Shown here one piece after another: positions 6,850 through 16,087 of a stretch of DNA of 37,417 nucleotides (its first letter is position 1; the number at the start of each line of letters is the position of its first letter). Source of the stretch: a virus. The position numbers and the translations under genes were made by a program. The stretch lies in the IMG/VR virus record IMGVR_UViG_3300049484_000146, positions 1-37,417 of that record; one strand, 5' to 3'. Below the pieces are notes generated by a model. That model ran no database searches. It saw only the letters and a program-made list of their open reading frames with translations, and had not been told where the DNA came from.

Positions 6850-8925
6850 TTATTGCTCCTCTTTCTGTTTGCCGCTGTTTTTTAACTTTTCAGAAGCCAA
6901 ATATGACATGATCTTCCCAACTGGCAATGCCATACCAGTTGTTTCTTTAAGTCCTTTGCCATAAATGGATAGAAACTCACCTTGCAACCGGGGGGAACTG
7001 GCCGCTAACACTCCCCAAAACGCAGGGTTGATAATTTTATGCAACAATACGCCTGCGCCGGCCCCACCAACAGCCATTAATCCCGCCAATCCATGAGGTA
7101 ATGCAGGAGCCATCATTCCCCCGGCAATCTGCCCCCCCAAGTCTTGTCCAGACTCCTGACTTAAAATGTCAACTAACTCCTTTCTCAGCGGAAAATTATC
7201 TCTCATCGCCGAACTGAGTCTTCGCAAGGTTTGATCGGCCACTACCCTCCCGGTCATACCCTGCTTTCTCAACGTCAGACCGGCCTCCAAATCCTTGATT
7301 AAGTTGGTAGCTTCAGCATAGGGTTTCGTCAGGTTTGCATATTCTGGCACCTGATTTTCCAGGGTCTTCGCTACTTCTTTTGTCAATGAGGTAGTAAAGG
7401 CCCGGGCCTGGGAGGATTCAGCATAGAAATCACTCAAGTATCTTTTCAGAGCATCCACACCCAAAGGGGTTTTATCTTTCCATGACCACACGGTTTCAAT
7501 CATGTCCTTGATTTCTTTCCGTCCTCGATTGCCTATCGCCACTGTGGATAAATCTATATCCCCCTCGGGAGTTACCCCAACCCGATATGAAGTCATCAAA
7601 TCCCTTAATTTCAGTTGAATCGGGGTCATATCTATTTCATTGGTATTTTTACTAATTTCAGCTAATTGATCGGTATATGCTTTCCCTCTCGCATCCTTCA
7701 GAGTTTGAAGTGCCGCCTTAGCATTTCCCACTATTTCTTCGCCGGTAATATCCCCCCGCATAGCCGCGGTGAAGTCTTTAGAACCTTGCAATGCCGTATC
7801 TATGGCAGCGCCCCCTGTCCCACTCATTTTCCCGAGTAGAGGTTTAACCACCTTCCCCGCCATCCCCAATGCACCCTTGAGGACTGGGCCTGCAACTTCC
7901 CCGGCCATAGTTGTCAATGCGCCGGTTCCTAATTCGCCTGCAACATTACCGGGGATTTCTCCAAGGGTTTCCGGTTTCTTACCCCCACTCCATTCATCCA
8001 AGGCATTAGCAGTCCTGGCTCCCATGCCATATCCAAGAGTGCCTCCAGCCAATGCTCCCGGATAACTGGTAGCCCCTGCGGTCAGGAGACCCGAACCGGC
8101 CCCTAACAGAGACCCGGCTGTCAACCCGCCATATTCTAAGGTCGGCCTTAGTGCGGGCATAGCTGCTCGTGTTGCTCCCTTTAAATCAAGAATCGTGCCT
8201 GGTTGGGAAATAACTTGTGCTTCCGGTGATGCTTGGAAAGCATTTGGTTCTGGTTGGGGTTTCTGAGGAACCGCACCCTGTACGCCAGCCACCGCCGTTC
8301 CTTCACGTCTGGCTAATTCTGCATTAATATCCTGTGCATTCGGTTGCCACTGCGCTCGTCTTGCTAATTCTGCCTCTACTTCTTCCAGGGTAGGTTTTTC
8401 CCCTACCGTTGCCGCAACCTTCCCGGCCATTATTTCACCCCGAGAAGGTTCCAAAGGGGAACCTGCTATCACCGTATCGCCTCGAGTCAACCCATGCGCT
8501 CGCATCCAATCAACGTGATTCCCAGACGGGTCAACCATGCTCATGTGCAAGTGGGGTTTGTCCACCACGTTCCCCACAGTTGCAAATTGCTCGCCTGCAG
8601 GGATTATCTGACCGGGTTTCAGGTGTGATATGTCTCCGGTATGGGCAAAACGATATTCAACCCCCGTATCAACGTCCTTGGCATGGAGCCAGTAGTCGTT
8701 ATCTCTCAGATTAGTGCCGCCGCGCTTGCCGTAAAGAATCTCCATATTACCAGGAGCGACAACCGGAGTCCCGGGGTCAGCGTATAAGTCCCCGCCCATG
8801 TGGGGGCCGTGACTCCTCTTGTCATTGAACTCGCCGCCTAAATCCCCGGATATAGGAGAGATGATCGGTTTGGTCTCCCGGCGCGCTATTTCCTGTTCTA
8901 TCTCATCGAGGTTGTAATCTGCCAT
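6850..8925 (-). CDS. Internal virion protein with N-terminal M23 peptidase domain
   Basis: This is a 691-residue protein. Residues about 25-150 form an M23/LytM-type endopeptidase: H42xGxD46 in HMGGD, then HTG at 95 and the HLH of residues 125-127, which together supply the zinc ligands. A Gly/Ala-rich hydrophobic stretch follows (about 255-305, LTAGSLLGAGSGLLTAG), then a helical region and another hydrophobic stretch near the end. A peptidoglycan hydrolase with membrane-active segments fits an ejected protein that opens the cell wall and crosses the membrane during DNA entry. Its ATG overlaps the upstream stop by TAATG. Confidence 0.8.
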   Translation of the reverse strand: MADYNLDEIEQEIARRETKPIISPISGDLGGEFNDKRSHGPHMGGDLYADPGTPVVAPGNMEILYGKRGGTNLRDNDYWLHAKDVDTGVEYRFAHTGDISHLKPGQIIPAGEQFATVGNVVDKPHLHMSMVDPSGNHVDWMRAHGLTRGDTVIAGSPLEPSRGEIMAGKVAATVGEKPTLEEVEAELARRAQWQPNAQDINAELARREGTAVAGVQGAVPQKPQPEPNAFQASPEAQVISQPGTILDLKGATRAAMPALRPTLEYGGLTAGSLLGAGSGLLTAGATSYPGALAGGTLGYGMGARTANALDEWSGGKKPETLGEIPGNVAGELGTGALTTMAGEVAGPVLKGALGMAGKVVKPLLGKMSGTGGAAIDTALQGSKDFTAAMRGDITGEEIVGNAKAALQTLKDARGKAYTDQLAEISKNTNEIDMTPIQLKLRDLMTSYRVGVTPEGDIDLSTVAIGNRGRKEIKDMIETVWSWKDKTPLGVDALKRYLSDFYAESSQARAFTTSLTKEVAKTLENQVPEYANLTKPYAEATNLIKDLEAGLTLRKQGMTGRVVADQTLRRLSSAMRDNFPLRKELVDILSQESGQDLGGQIAGGMMAPALPHGLAGLMAVGGAGAGVLLHKIINPAFWGVLAASSPRLQGEFLSIYGKGLKETTGMALPVGKIMSYLASEKLKNSGKQKEEQ

Positions 8926-10439
8926 TACCGTCCACCCTTCAACCTATCCCGCAGTGCCTTGAGTTCATCAGTAGACATACTTCCCAAGTTCCTCCCCCCA
9001 CCGGAAGGAAGTTGCTGGGTCGCCGCTGGGCCTTTCCTTTTGCTCCCCGGGAGGGCTAAATCGCTCAATTCCTGTCTCTTTATGTCCACCGCAGTTGCCA
9101 AACTTCCTTTGCGGTTCTGAGTTTCTGATTCCATAAAGGACAATGCCGCTTCAAATTGTTCGGGGGTCTGTGCTGTTGACAACAGCTTTTCGACCTTGGC
9201 AATTTCCTGTTCTGCCATCTGAGTATTCCCAGCACTGGCAGTTGTGGTGATACGAGTAAATTCATTCACCAAAGTCTTTACGCCAACGTCAAATTTCGCC
9301 AATGCAGGATCGCCGGTCAATGATCTTTTTCCTGCCTGGAACCACCTATTGATGACCGGAACTCCGGTTCTGTCAACGTCCTGACCTATTGTCCTAACTA
9401 ATGCAGCATTTCGGTCGAAATTGTCAGTAAACGCGTTAATCATCGTCTGCTGTTTTACTAAACCTCCCAAAGCGGTCTTGGTAGCTCCATAAACCGCCTT
9501 ATTTTGTATTTGTTCATTGGGAGAGGTTCCCGCTTCATTAGCTAATTCACTAGCCCTGGTCATAACCACCTTGCGGAAGTCAGCCATGCCGAAACCACCA
9601 GGCAATTCTCCAGTTTGGTTATATTTTGCGGCTTCCCTGTCCACCATAGCCGGATCAAAAAATTGCGGCTGTTTGGGCCCGGGCATACCCGGTTCAAGAT
9701 TAGCGTAAACTGGGTTGCCATCTTTATCTATTGTCAACCCGATCCTATCTTTAGGGACTTTTTCCTTCATACTTTGATAACGTGCAAATCCTTCCGGGTC
9801 ATTCTTGAAAAATTCTACTTCGTTCATGTTTCTTTCAGCAGCGGATTTTTTATCCTGAATAGCCGACGTAATCTTATCCACTGCCGCTTTATCCCCTCGC
9901 TGGAGGGCATCGGCCAATAGTTGGTCAGTCGTTAAATTCTTCCCGGCCTTATCTTTTTCTAAGTACGCCTTGGTGTATAATTTCGCCAGTTCGTTGTCCT
10001 TCTGCATTTTCATGGCAGCCAGCATGGTTACCGGGAGCTGCGCCATCATCGCCGGCCGCTGTTCTTTGGGCGCCATCATGGTTGCGCCGAATTGCATCAA
10101 GGCCAAAGATGGCATGAGCCATTTGTTTTGTTCAGGGAATACCCCCGCGGCCTGGGCATCCTGTACCGCTTGCGATGCTGCCTGTGCCCCGCCTCGGACT
10201 CCAGGGACAAGTCCCGGCACTTGAGCAGGTGCGGTTGCTGGGGGCACCATGTCCTGGGTAGTCGGCTGCGCCATTGCCTGTTGAGCCGCCTGACCCATAG
10301 ACAGCATGGCAGGGTCTACTGGCTGGCCGGACACGCCCCCGGGGACGATTCCGGGGATGCCGCCCGTCTGTTGCGCCATCAGCGCCATTAATCTCTGATA
10401 TTCGCCAGGAGACAAGTTTTCGTCATTCGGCCATGCCAT
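8925..10439 (-). CDS. Internal virion (ejection) protein, unassigned
   Basis: This 504-residue protein is rich in Ala, Gln and Met in its first 130 residues (TQDMVPPATAPAQVPG, AQAAGVFPEQ), then mainly helical and charged. No domain is recognised. The position between a Gly/Ala-rich virion protein and the M23 internal protein is where podoviruses carry two or three ejection proteins, so that role is inferred. AAGGAGAATATC precedes the ATG. Confidence 0.6.
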   Translation of the reverse strand: MAWPNDENLSPGEYQRLMALMAQQTGGIPGIVPGGVSGQPVDPAMLSMGQAAQQAMAQPTTQDMVPPATAPAQVPGLVPGVRGGAQAASQAVQDAQAAGVFPEQNKWLMPSLALMQFGATMMAPKEQRPAMMAQLPVTMLAAMKMQKDNELAKLYTKAYLEKDKAGKNLTTDQLLADALQRGDKAAVDKITSAIQDKKSAAERNMNEVEFFKNDPEGFARYQSMKEKVPKDRIGLTIDKDGNPVYANLEPGMPGPKQPQFFDPAMVDREAAKYNQTGELPGGFGMADFRKVVMTRASELANEAGTSPNEQIQNKAVYGATKTALGGLVKQQTMINAFTDNFDRNAALVRTIGQDVDRTGVPVINRWFQAGKRSLTGDPALAKFDVGVKTLVNEFTRITTTASAGNTQMAEQEIAKVEKLLSTAQTPEQFEAALSFMESETQNRKGSLATAVDIKRQELSDLALPGSKRKGPAATQQLPSGGGRNLGSMSTDELKALRDRLKGGR

Positions 10440-10449
10440 GATATTCTCC

Positions 10450-11517
10450 TTACTTAAACAACCCTGCTAAACCACCTAAGACCCCGCCGATTGCAGTTCC
10501 CCAACCGGGCATGACCATGCTCCCCGCGCCAGCTCCAGACAAGGCCCCGCCTATAATGCTGCTCGGCCTGCTGGCAGAACTACCAGTTGACGTTCCAGAT
10601 GCTGTGGTCGTCCCGGTGGCGTTAGTATTGCTGCCCCAGCCGTAGACCGGGAATTGCTGCGCCGCCTGACCTGTGGTGAAGTAAGGCCATTGCTGCGTCT
10701 GGCCCCACTGCGCCAGCATATCGTTGATCGTCTGCTGTTGCTGCCCCTGGTAGACATCCCCGACCCCGAGTCCCGCCTGTTGCATCGTGATCGGTGCCTG
10801 GGCGATGGTTGGAGCAAAGAACTGCGCCTGCATCTGGCGCGTCCTCTCCGATTCGTATGCCGGGTTGTAAATTCCCGTGGCGGTGCGGGACAGGAGGTCG
10901 CTGTAGTTTTTCTCAGCTTCACTGCCGGCCAAGGTATGCGCTGAACCGCCAAAAGCCCCCGCCCGGGAAGCGCCGGCGTTGAGTTGCGGGACCACCGTGT
11001 TTTGATAATTGCGGCTGACATCTCCCAAAGCCTGATTAGCGTACTCGGCCAGGAAGGGGTTGCTGCCGGGGTTCAGGTAGCCGCCACCCATTGTGTCGGT
11101 CAACTGCTGCGTGGCTGTATCCAACACCCGGTTCGGCTGATTAGCATAGTTGGCAATATTCCCGAGGCTTGTGTACTGCTGGGCGTTTAGCGGGGCCACC
11201 GTAGAGGTGTATGGCAAACTCCCCGCCATCGACTGCCACTGTGACTCACTACCCGGCAGCACCTCACCGGTCAGAATATTCTTTATCCCGCCGGGTTTTA
11301 GCGGGTCTTTGGTATAGGGATAGGGCAGATATGGCATTTGAGCCAGTGCATCAGACCTAAGCAATCCCTGTTGCGCCATAGGCACGGCATAGTCTGGAGG
11401 GGTGGTCTGGCTATGCTGGGTAGTTGTCTGGGTTTGGTTGGTGCTACCCCCACTACCGCCACCCATAAACATGATTCCTTTGGGCATAACTTCAAAATAT
11501 CCATATTCAAAATCCAT
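10450..11517 (-). CDS. Gly/Gln-rich virion protein, possible DNA-transfer protein
   Basis: This 355-residue protein has a low-complexity start (MGGGSGGSTNQTQTTTQHSQ), Tyr/Pro/Gln-rich middle and a C-terminal Gly/Ala-rich hydrophobic end (WGTAIGGVLGGLAGLFK). Proteins of this kind with a membrane-like Gly zipper end are found among podovirus ejection proteins. AGGAGGT lies five bases before the ATG at 11517, which fixes the start although several Met follow. Confidence 0.6.
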   Translation of the reverse strand: MDFEYGYFEVMPKGIMFMGGGSGGSTNQTQTTTQHSQTTPPDYAVPMAQQGLLRSDALAQMPYLPYPYTKDPLKPGGIKNILTGEVLPGSESQWQSMAGSLPYTSTVAPLNAQQYTSLGNIANYANQPNRVLDTATQQLTDTMGGGYLNPGSNPFLAEYANQALGDVSRNYQNTVVPQLNAGASRAGAFGGSAHTLAGSEAEKNYSDLLSRTATGIYNPAYESERTRQMQAQFFAPTIAQAPITMQQAGLGVGDVYQGQQQQTINDMLAQWGQTQQWPYFTTGQAAQQFPVYGWGSNTNATGTTTASGTSTGSSASRPSSIIGGALSGAGAGSMVMPGWGTAIGGVLGGLAGLFK

Positions 11518-11519
11518 GA

Positions 11520-11966
11520 TTAGACCTCCTGCCGGTAAACCATTCGTTTAGGAACCATGCCATATCTTTGCATTATCCTTTCCCAACCCATTCGAGGCGA
11601 ATCCATCTCAATATATTTTGCCCCGTCGTTGTGAGCCATTTTTTTCAAATATACAAACACTTCGGGGAGAAATTCCCTTATCCGACCCCGGTATTTCCGA
11701 AATAAGTGCCCTACCCACAGATGCAGGTATTTAGCTTTGGTAAACTCTTCAGTGAACCTGCGGACCACAATGAACCCTATCCGGTCTTTGCCGTCATAGA
11801 CAAATATTGTCCGGCCTGCATCCGACTTGAGAGCACTTTTAAGGTCTTTCCCCGTCCACTCCATGTGTTCGCCAAACCTCTGTCTAAACTCGTCAACAGC
11901 GGGGCTTAGAACGTGCCACAGGCCGTCTATCTGTCCGGGTTCGATCTCCGAGAAGATTAGGTTCAC
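11520..11966 (-). CDS. GNAT-like acetyltransferase
   Basis: This 148-residue protein resembles phage GNAT-fold proteins. A beta strand IGFIVVRRF is followed by KAKYLHLWVGHLFRKYRG, where the basic loop would contact acetyl-CoA, and then MGWERIMQRYGMVPKRMVY, the usual closing part (helix, then GF/YGM strand). The canonical Q/RxxGxG/A loop is degenerate, so activity is uncertain. It starts with GTG overlapping the previous TGA (GTGA). GNAT-like genes sit among tail genes in several environmental phages; the target is unknown. Confidence 0.55.
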   Translation of the reverse strand: MNLIFSEIEPGQIDGLWHVLSPAVDEFRQRFGEHMEWTGKDLKSALKSDAGRTIFVYDGKDRIGFIVVRRFTEEFTKAKYLHLWVGHLFRKYRGRIREFLPEVFVYLKKMAHNDGAKYIEMDSPRMGWERIMQRYGMVPKRMVYRQEV

Positions 11967-12352
11967 ATCATCCCCCCGCCCATGCGTTTTCTCAGTGTCA
12001 TTAGAGCCTGTTGGAGTTGCAAGGGGGACAACTTCGGCATGGGCATCGCCTGTCCAGCTGGGCCAGACCGTCCAGGTACCATCCCTGCACCCCCCATCAT
12101 CTGAGGCATGGCCGACAACGCTGGTTGCGCCTGTTGCACCTGGGGTTGAGCAATCCCTTTGCCGGCAGAAAGCATTTTCATCAAGGCGCTGAAGTCAGGA
12201 CTGTTCCCCGCCTCTCTTATCTTGCGGAGCAAATCTTCGTCGCCCTGGACGTTGCCGAAAAAGGGGAGTTGGGTGTCCAGTTGCCCGCCATATTCTCCTG
12301 CCAGTGCTCCGTAACCGCCCGGTGAATCAGACATAAAAGAGCTAAAATCCAT
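11963..12352 (-). CDS. Small Met/Gln/Pro-rich virion protein
   Basis: This 129-residue protein has an acidic, Gly-rich N-terminus and a low-complexity middle rich in Gln, Pro and Met (QPQVQQAQPALSAMPQMMGG), ending in LQQALMTLRKRMGGGMM. No family is recognised. The composition is common among podovirus structural genes between the tail hub and ejection proteins. The ATG at 12352 overlaps the upstream TGA (TGATG), and GGGGGA lies upstream; a GTG at 12367 is the alternative start. Confidence 0.55.
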   Translation of the reverse strand: MDFSSFMSDSPGGYGALAGEYGGQLDTQLPFFGNVQGDEDLLRKIREAGNSPDFSALMKMLSAGKGIAQPQVQQAQPALSAMPQMMGGAGMVPGRSGPAGQAMPMPKLSPLQLQQALMTLRKRMGGGMM

Positions 12353-12600
12353 CAGGTCATCCCCCACTTTTTTATTGTGCCGCCAAAGTTGGCGACCAGA
12401 TAATATGCCGGACCGCCATCAGTATCCACCCATAATGCCAACGTGTTCTGTGGGATTATCGGTTCGGCATCCTGATAATATAGTTTGCAAATATTGTTCA
12501 GCGTCTGGGCCATAAGTTGCCAAGCCCGGAGCATCTCCCGCTTGGTGGCATTGTAATCTGCGGTTTCCGGCAGGTTAAGTCTTTCAGGTATCTGTCCCAT
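12352..12600 (-). CDS. Small conserved tail-region protein
   Basis: This 82-residue protein has a helical front part (NATKREMLRAWQLMAQTLNNI) and then PIIPQNTLALWVDTDGGPAYYLVANFGGTIKKW, a compact beta unit that recurs in phage structural operons. The latter half resembles small domains at the ends of tail or fibre proteins. TGATG couples it to the hub gene upstream. Confidence 0.55.
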   Translation of the reverse strand: MGQIPERLNLPETADYNATKREMLRAWQLMAQTLNNICKLYYQDAEPIIPQNTLALWVDTDGGPAYYLVANFGGTIKKWGMT

Positions 12601-14042
12601 CAGTACCTCGACACCTGTTTGATGTCAGCGTCAAATCCGACTATTTCAAAGTCGCCGGTCATGTCCATTTGCAGAGACAGAAACTTGCCGGATCGGTCTA
12701 AATCCACTTCACCGTTGGCCTTTAAAGTATTGGTACTCCCTGCCACTGCGGTATCCCCAAAAGCTGTCTTGCTCCTCGGCGTGACCGTGCAGGTGGTGGG
12801 GGTGATATTGAAATACGGGAACGCCTTCAACACCCGGGAGACACCCTGTAAAGACCCGGAATCTCCGGTGATAATGCTGGCCGACCCGGGAGTACCGCTA
12901 AATCTGGCTAACCGATGTGATGAATCCACCACCGATATGCCAAAACTGGTTGCACCCCACCAGGGGGAATCATACGAGGGGGCATCAGCTTCCAGATCGG
13001 CATAGGTCGCAAAGAAACCCCCGAGGGAATCGTAGGTTATAGAAGATGACCAATGGGTTAAAACAGCCTCGACGGTCTGGACTATCCTTCCCCACCGCTG
13101 GGTCTGCCAATCATAGACCAACCCCTCGACCAAAGCACTGGTCCCGTCTGCGGCAGTGGGATAAAACCAGAACAGCAACCGCCTTATCCCGTCGTACGCC
13201 CCCATCACCTTGGATTGGTAATTTCGATCCACACGGCCTAAAAACCAGTGTCTTACCCCCTGCCCGATGCGTTTTGGTATCGACCCGTCATAAACGTAGA
13301 AATCATCCATGCCCACAAAATACACACCGTTTTCCAGTTCGACTATCGAGGTCTGACTCGGTGCCCCGCAGTAGGCGGGGACGCGCCGAAACGACCAGAT
13401 GAACGGAGGCCCGATATAAGTGGCATGGTACAGGTTGCGGTCTTTGAACACGATAAAATCGTCACCTAACCGCGCCAATCCAGTGATCTCGCCGGGAGTG
13501 TCGCTCAAGTCCATGTAACCGGCCTGAGTCGAAGCCGATGCGACCCAGTCGGTGTGATCGCCTTGAGCGCACCATTGCACCCGGTTCCCATAAACGGCAC
13601 CGATATTGGCAGTAATGACAAAGTTTTGCGCTGTCGTGATGTATTTGGCGATCGGTGATCCGGCCAGGTCTGCAAAATCACTAAGGGAGGTCTCTTGCAC
13701 CTGGATAATGTCATCACCGTTGACGGCCAGGATATAGTTGCCCCACGCGGCAAAGTTCCACGATGAGCCGGTGTAATCGCCCGCCTTGGAAACATCGTTC
13801 CAACTGGTCACTTCGAGTTCATACAGTTTGGTGCTGGTAGCTCCAATAGTCCGAAATGAACTGGTCAGATTCTGATACGAAAACATCCCTAAACATTGGC
13901 CGGCCAGGGCGGCAGAAAACGGGGTGGCTGTGGGAATTGCCCTGATTCCACCAGTCTCGGAAGGATATACCCCACTGGCACTGACCAGGATACCTGGAGT
14001 CAGCGGGTTAGCGTCAGGGGCAAAGGTCGTGATTGGTTGCAT
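12600..14042 (-). CDS. Tail hub / stabilisation protein, beta-propeller type
   Basis: This 480-residue protein has repeated beta motifs with Trp and Gly-Asp (WNFAAWGNYILAVNGDDIIQV, YGNRVQWCAQGDHTDW, LGDDFIVFKDRNLYHATYIG), the signature of the propeller-like tail hub of podoviruses such as P22 gp10 or T7 gp12. It probably closes the portal after packaging and carries fibres. It follows the adaptor and a small basic protein, the expected order in a podovirus tail module. The assignment to the exact subfamily is inference. Confidence 0.6.
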   Translation of the reverse strand: MQPITTFAPDANPLTPGILVSASGVYPSETGGIRAIPTATPFSAALAGQCLGMFSYQNLTSSFRTIGATSTKLYELEVTSWNDVSKAGDYTGSSWNFAAWGNYILAVNGDDIIQVQETSLSDFADLAGSPIAKYITTAQNFVITANIGAVYGNRVQWCAQGDHTDWVASASTQAGYMDLSDTPGEITGLARLGDDFIVFKDRNLYHATYIGPPFIWSFRRVPAYCGAPSQTSIVELENGVYFVGMDDFYVYDGSIPKRIGQGVRHWFLGRVDRNYQSKVMGAYDGIRRLLFWFYPTAADGTSALVEGLVYDWQTQRWGRIVQTVEAVLTHWSSSITYDSLGGFFATYADLEADAPSYDSPWWGATSFGISVVDSSHRLARFSGTPGSASIITGDSGSLQGVSRVLKAFPYFNITPTTCTVTPRSKTAFGDTAVAGSTNTLKANGEVDLDRSGKFLSLQMDMTGDFEIVGFDADIKQVSRY

Positions 14043-14237
14043 TTATTTCTTCTTCATCGCCTTCTTCAGCGTGTCCACTGCCGGGGTAAGTTTCGTGCCG
14101 GGGATAGCCGGGAGTTTGGTCGCAGCCACTTTCCCGGTTTTTTGCCGGGGGACCATTAGCTTGGCTTCCGGCGTTTTCAACTTCGGCATCGGCATCATCT
14201 TGATTTTCGGCGCACTAACTTTCGGGATTTTAGCCAT
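14043..14237 (-). CDS. Small Lys/Pro-rich basic protein
   Basis: This 64-residue protein is very rich in Lys, Pro, Met and Ala (MAKIPKVSAPKIKMMPMPKL), with no clear hydrophobic core. It may bind DNA or a virion surface. It is tightly packed between adaptor and hub genes. No family is recognised. Confidence 0.6.
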   Translation of the reverse strand: MAKIPKVSAPKIKMMPMPKLKTPEAKLMVPRQKTGKVAATKLPAIPGTKLTPAVDTLKKAMKKK

Positions 14238-15209
14238 TTAGAACCTCGTCGCTCGTAGATTGCCAACGGCCATGCGCTGGCTCCCATCTGTCTGCAATTC
14301 CCCTAACCGCTTCAGCTTCATAGTGCCGGCTTTGGTCATCTCGTCAGTATTGCCCAAATACCTCCAGGCTTCCTCCATCACCGCCCAGAACGTCAAATCC
14401 CATGCCGCACTGGTCCAGACGTTGATGACCAAATCTGAAGGAAATCCGTAATATTTATAATAAGAAAATGTAAGATTTTTTATTGCCGAGGGAGTCGGGT
14501 TCAAATCAATCACATCGTTGACGCTGAAATAGCATGGGTCGCCGGCGGTGGTATTCGTCTTCTTCAAATAGACCATGTCCCGGTATGACACCGGCTTGAG
14601 AGAATAGCCAAGGTGGTCTATCAACCCCTCCCCTATCTCCTTGTCAATCTGCTTGACAAAGTCCGTAGGCAACGCCACATAGCTTTGAGTGGGCACTGTG
14701 GGTATGACCACATCCGTTATCTGGAACCACAGCCCCTCCCTTTCCAGGGTCTTGACTGCCATGTCGCAGAAGGTGACAATCTGCGTGGTCAAGTCGCTGC
14801 GGTTAAGATGCGTTGCAATCAATGCCTTGAACGTGGAGCCGGAATAAGAGGTGGAAGTGCTGACTGTCGGCAGGGTATCATCAACCTCTACCCCGCCCTG
14901 TACATACTTCTCATCGGAGAAATTCAGAACTGTCGTAGCATCGTCATAATGTGCAATCGCCTGGTAATATCCGTCCAGCCAGCCATCGGTAACTACGACT
15001 TTCTTATATTCGCCCGGGAGATAGGTGGCAGAGACTTCATCCATTGCGGTGGTCAGGTTTGTGCAACTCGCCGCGGCCTTGAACGTCACCCCGTCGACCC
15101 AGTCAAGACAATAACCATCGGATACCCGGCGAATTTTCAGGGTAGTAGACGCAGACTGCCCGGTCAGTAGTGTTCCGCTTGCGCTTGCACAAATGATTGA
15201 GATTTCCAC
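14238..15209 (-). CDS. Head-tail adaptor protein with extra N-terminal domain
   Basis: This is a 323-residue protein. The C-terminal two-thirds, from about residue 130 (TFCDMAVKTLEREGLWFQITDV, YVALPTDFVKQIDKEI, WAVMEEAWRYLGNTDEMTKA), matches the podovirus adaptor type that docks under the portal (P22 gp4-like in role). The first 120 residues resemble a beta-rich domain seen in neck proteins. The start codon is GTG at 15209 with AGGGGATACC upstream. It follows the coat-protein module as expected. Confidence 0.65.
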   Translation of the reverse strand: MEISIICASASGTLLTGQSASTTLKIRRVSDGYCLDWVDGVTFKAAASCTNLTTAMDEVSATYLPGEYKKVVVTDGWLDGYYQAIAHYDDATTVLNFSDEKYVQGGVEVDDTLPTVSTSTSYSGSTFKALIATHLNRSDLTTQIVTFCDMAVKTLEREGLWFQITDVVIPTVPTQSYVALPTDFVKQIDKEIGEGLIDHLGYSLKPVSYRDMVYLKKTNTTAGDPCYFSVNDVIDLNPTPSAIKNLTFSYYKYYGFPSDLVINVWTSAAWDLTFWAVMEEAWRYLGNTDEMTKAGTMKLKRLGELQTDGSQRMAVGNLRATRF

Positions 15210-15218
15210 AGGTATCCC

Positions 15219-15470
15219 CTATTTCTTCGGTTTGCTCTTCTTTGCCCCTGATTTACGCGCCGTGTCGAGAGCGATTGCCACCGCTTGCTTTTGCGGTCTT
15301 CCAGAGGCCATCAATTCCTTTATGTTGGCACCCACTACCTTCTGGCTTTTACCCTTTTTCAGAGGCATCTTGTTTTTGCTCCCCTTTGGTCTGCCGCCCT
15401 TCCCTTTGGGCTTGATCGGTTCGTCAACAATCTCGTGGCCGAACTGCATCATAAATTCCATTACGTTCAT
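15219..15470 (-). CDS. Small basic DNA-binding-type protein (AT-hook-like)
   Basis: This 83-residue protein has GGRPKGSKNK, an AT-hook-like motif, and IKELMASGRPQKQAVAIALDTARKSGAKK, a conserved helix seen in small phage proteins of the DUF6496 type. It is strongly basic and may bind DNA in the virion or during packaging. Its ATG overlaps the stop of the 15467-16036 gene (ATGA). Confidence 0.6.
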   Translation of the reverse strand: MNVMEFMMQFGHEIVDEPIKPKGKGGRPKGSKNKMPLKKGKSQKVVGANIKELMASGRPQKQAVAIALDTARKSGAKKSKPKK

Positions 15471-16036
15471 GGTGCGCCCAACTGGTCCTTAGTCCAACCT
15501 GACATGGAGAACACTGTGCCCTTGATAAAGGGTATGAACAGGTTCCACGCTGTCCTGGCTGACCCGTTCTCATTGCTGAACCACGGAGTCGACCAATCAT
15601 AAGGCCCATAGAAGTATGGAGCCTGCATACAGGGCATCCCGCAGAGGATAATCGGGTCATACCCCATGAGCAGGCCGACCATTGTCCCGAATACCCCCGA
15701 ATGGGTTACCCCGATGATGTTCCATTCGTACTGTCCACCCGCCTTGTTGCCGTGCGTGGTGATGGGGAAATCCTGTTTGAAGGCAGAGTCGGCCAACTTG
15801 ACCCATAACGGCAACCTGTCCGGGTGCATGGAAGCGGCATGGTGGACCGGAGACTTGGTAGTGAACCCGTAATGTTCAGTCATCTCGTTGATCGTCATCA
15901 CCTCGCCGTCGGCAACCTTGCCAAAACGCTTCAGGTCATCCCAAACACACGCCGCTGTCCCCAGTACCGTCAACTGGCCGCTTTTCTTTTTATACAATGC
16001 CTTCGGTGGCCGATGTACCAGTCCGTCTACCAGCAT
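15467..16036 (-). CDS. DUF115-like / sugar-metabolism-type protein
   Basis: This 189-residue protein has LGTAACVWDDLKRFG, HHAASMHPDRLPLWV and a SGVFGTMVGLLMGYDPIILCGMP block. The last block matches the pattern of DUF115 proteins (SG-x-x-A-x-x-LA-x-x-LGYDPI-x-L-x-G), which are linked to glycosylation and sugar precursor metabolism. No strong ribosome binding site precedes the ATG at 16036. It lies between the 150-residue protein pair and the adaptor, so it is another sugar-type gene inside the structural operon (see also 21768-23973). Confidence 0.45.
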   Translation of the reverse strand: MLVDGLVHRPPKALYKKKSGQLTVLGTAACVWDDLKRFGKVADGEVMTINEMTEHYGFTTKSPVHHAASMHPDRLPLWVKLADSAFKQDFPITTHGNKAGGQYEWNIIGVTHSGVFGTMVGLLMGYDPIILCGMPCMQAPYFYGPYDWSTPWFSNENGSARTAWNLFIPFIKGTVFSMSGWTKDQLGAP

Positions 16037-16049
16037 AAATCCAAGGTCA

Positions 16050-16074
16050 GGGAGAGGAGTTTATCCCCTCTCCC
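16050..16074 (-). terminator. Stem-loop after the second 150-residue gene
   Basis: GGGAGAGG (16050-16057) pairs with CCTCTCCC (16067-16074) across a 9-base loop. There is no clear T run on the leftward transcript. It may be a weak terminator, a processing site, or a transcript-stabilising hairpin between the virion genes and the DUF115-like gene. Confidence 0.4.
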
Positions 16075-16087
16075 GTCCGGTCAAGGG

